This document shows, piece by piece, positions 7,339-7,866 of a stretch of 7,866 nt of DNA (the first letter of the stretch is position 1; each line of letters begins with the position of its first letter). The stretch is from Pseudomonadota bacterium. Lineage in GTDB: Bacteria > Pseudomonadota > Alphaproteobacteria > Rhizobiales > Devosiaceae. Below the pieces are notes generated by a model. The model was not told the origin of the DNA, did not search any database, and was given only the letters and a program-made list of their open reading frames with translations. The stretch spans positions 1 to 7,866 of the forward strand of contig JAEWCE010000097.1 of the NCBI GenBank assembly GCA_023390785.1. The letters are read 5' to 3'. Made by a program: the position numbers and the translations under genes.

Positions 7339-7388
7339 CTTTGCCGGGTGCCATGATGAATTCGTGAATCGCGTGGGAGTACCGGCAG

Positions 7389-7805
7389 TTACGTCGCGGG
7401 GTAGCGCCCGAACTTGGCCAGCTCCACCCGGGCCCGAAGCTCGATGTCGTCGAGCACCCCGTCGAGACCCGGAAGGTTGCGCTCCCGCGCCTGCCCGATC
7501 AGCGCCATCAACTGGTTGAGCCGGCCTTCGCTGACCCGCCCAAGCAGCAGGTCGGCCTTGATCGCCTCCAGCGTATCGAGCAGGGCGTTGCCGCGCCGGA
7601 GTGCCTTCTTCCTCGCCAGCAGCGGGTCTTCCACCGCCTGCAGTGCCAGCAGCGCATCGATCCCGGACGTGGCCGCGAGCGGCGCTGCCGCCGCCGGTCG
7701 CTGGGGGCTGGCGGCGTCATCGACAAAGAACCCGCCCTGCCCCGAACGGCTGACGCCGCTGCGGCTGCTGATGGAACTCGACCGGGCCGTGTTTTCGACA
7801 CGCAA
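7389..7805 (-). CDS. fliX: Flagellar assembly trans-acting regulator FliX
   Basis: A 138-residue protein with the FliX layout. It has a short MR-start, a Ser/Arg/Ala-rich disordered N-terminal third (about 5-47), then the conserved core GIDALLALQAVEDP (48-61), a Lys/Arg helix with LLDTLEAIKADLL (75-87), and the C-terminal block PGLDGVLDDIELRARVELAK (112-131). In Caulobacter FliX works with the sigma54 activator FlbD to couple completion of early flagellar structures to late flagellar and cell-cycle transcription; the same role is inferred here. The start is a TTG at 7803-7805. No ATG or GTG occurs in frame between it and an in-frame TAA at 7860-7862, and MRV fits family N-termini. A weak purine-rich GAGAG lies 8 nt upstream. 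dksA follows on the same strand. Flagellar genes would be expected beyond the right edge. Confidence 0.88.
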   Translation of the reverse strand: MRVENTARSSSISSRSGVSRSGQGGFFVDDAASPQRPAAAAPLAATSGIDALLALQAVEDPLLARKKALRRGNALLDTLEAIKADLLLGRVSEGRLNQLMALIGQARERNLPGLDGVLDDIELRARVELAKFGRYPAT

Positions 7806-7829
7806 GACCGCGACTCTCAGGGCGATGAT

Positions 7830-7859
7830 CGCCTGGTGGGCAAACTCTGCCGCCAGGCG
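7830..7859. other. Hairpin-forming inverted repeat upstream of fliX
   Basis: Positions 7830-7839 pair with 7850-7859 in a 10-bp stem with a 10-nt loop. Position 7837 with 7852 is a G-U pair in plus-strand RNA but a mismatch in minus-strand RNA. A GTTAAC follows at 7859-7864, close to the window edge; it contains the TTAAC core of CtrA half-sites, but no second half is visible. The element could belong to a plus-strand 3' end, to the fliX 5' region, or to a regulatory site; the sequence stops before this can be settled. Confidence 0.3.
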
Positions 7860-7866
7860 TTAACAG

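Noticed and set aside
7841..7858. Sigma54-type promoter (GG-N10-GC) upstream of fliX on the minus strand
   Set aside because: A TGGC followed by TTTGC is present, but the spacing between GG and GC is 11 nt and not the required 10, and other GG/GC pairs do not fit.
7414..7863. A 149-codon plus-strand frame over fliX
   Set aside because: Ser/Arg/Ala-rich antisense shadow of fliX with no domain.

Overview
The window looks like a chromosomal segment of a high-GC alphaproteobacterium of the Hyphomicrobiales (Rhizobiales) type, possibly near Devosia. The support is a fliX gene (flagellar regulator known from alphaproteobacteria), a dksA whose product lacks most zinc ligands as is usual in rhizobial DksA, promoter-like sequences fitting the rhizobial vegetative consensus CTTGAC-N17-CTATAT, and GANTC (CcrM methylation) sites concentrated between genes. 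The genus is an inference from gene content and sequence style; no search was run.

Layout. 1-119 (+) is the probable C-terminal end of an unidentified gene that converges on rarA, with a GC-rich hairpin between them. 157-2994 (-) is a two-gene unit, degQ then rarA, with 15 nt between them: an envelope serine protease/chaperone followed by a replication-fork AAA+ ATPase. A 196-nt divergent region (2995-3190) separates it from a type III PLP-dependent ornithine/lysine decarboxylase (3191-4420, +), probably making putrescine or cadaverine, preceded by a good -10 box. After a 116-nt gap holding a palindromic repeat-like element comes a small P-loop NTPase of the adenylate-kinase/FlaR-like type (4537-5076, +). 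Then comes a two-domain ABC-F protein (5190-6776, +) with a strong candidate promoter overlapping the stop codon of the NTPase gene. The ABC-F gene converges on dksA (6854-7276, -), and the junction is filled by a 7-bp tandem repeat with an inverted counterpart that supplies the last codons and stop of the ABC-F gene. Upstream of dksA lies fliX (7389-7805, -), with a near-consensus dksA promoter between them.

The genes are mostly housekeeping or stress-adaptation functions (protein quality control, fork rescue, polyamine synthesis, ribosome-associated ABC-F, stringent-response co-factor, flagellar checkpoint) and do not form one dedicated pathway. I see no mobile element, CRISPR array, tRNA, rRNA, toxin-antitoxin pair or defence island, and no convincing undescribed multi-gene system. 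The most interesting signals are small and non-coding: the heptad repeat at 6762-6860, the cluster of TTGCCG elements around the dksA promoter, the strong bias of GANTC sites towards intergenic and start-codon-proximal positions, and the leader of the ABC-F gene.
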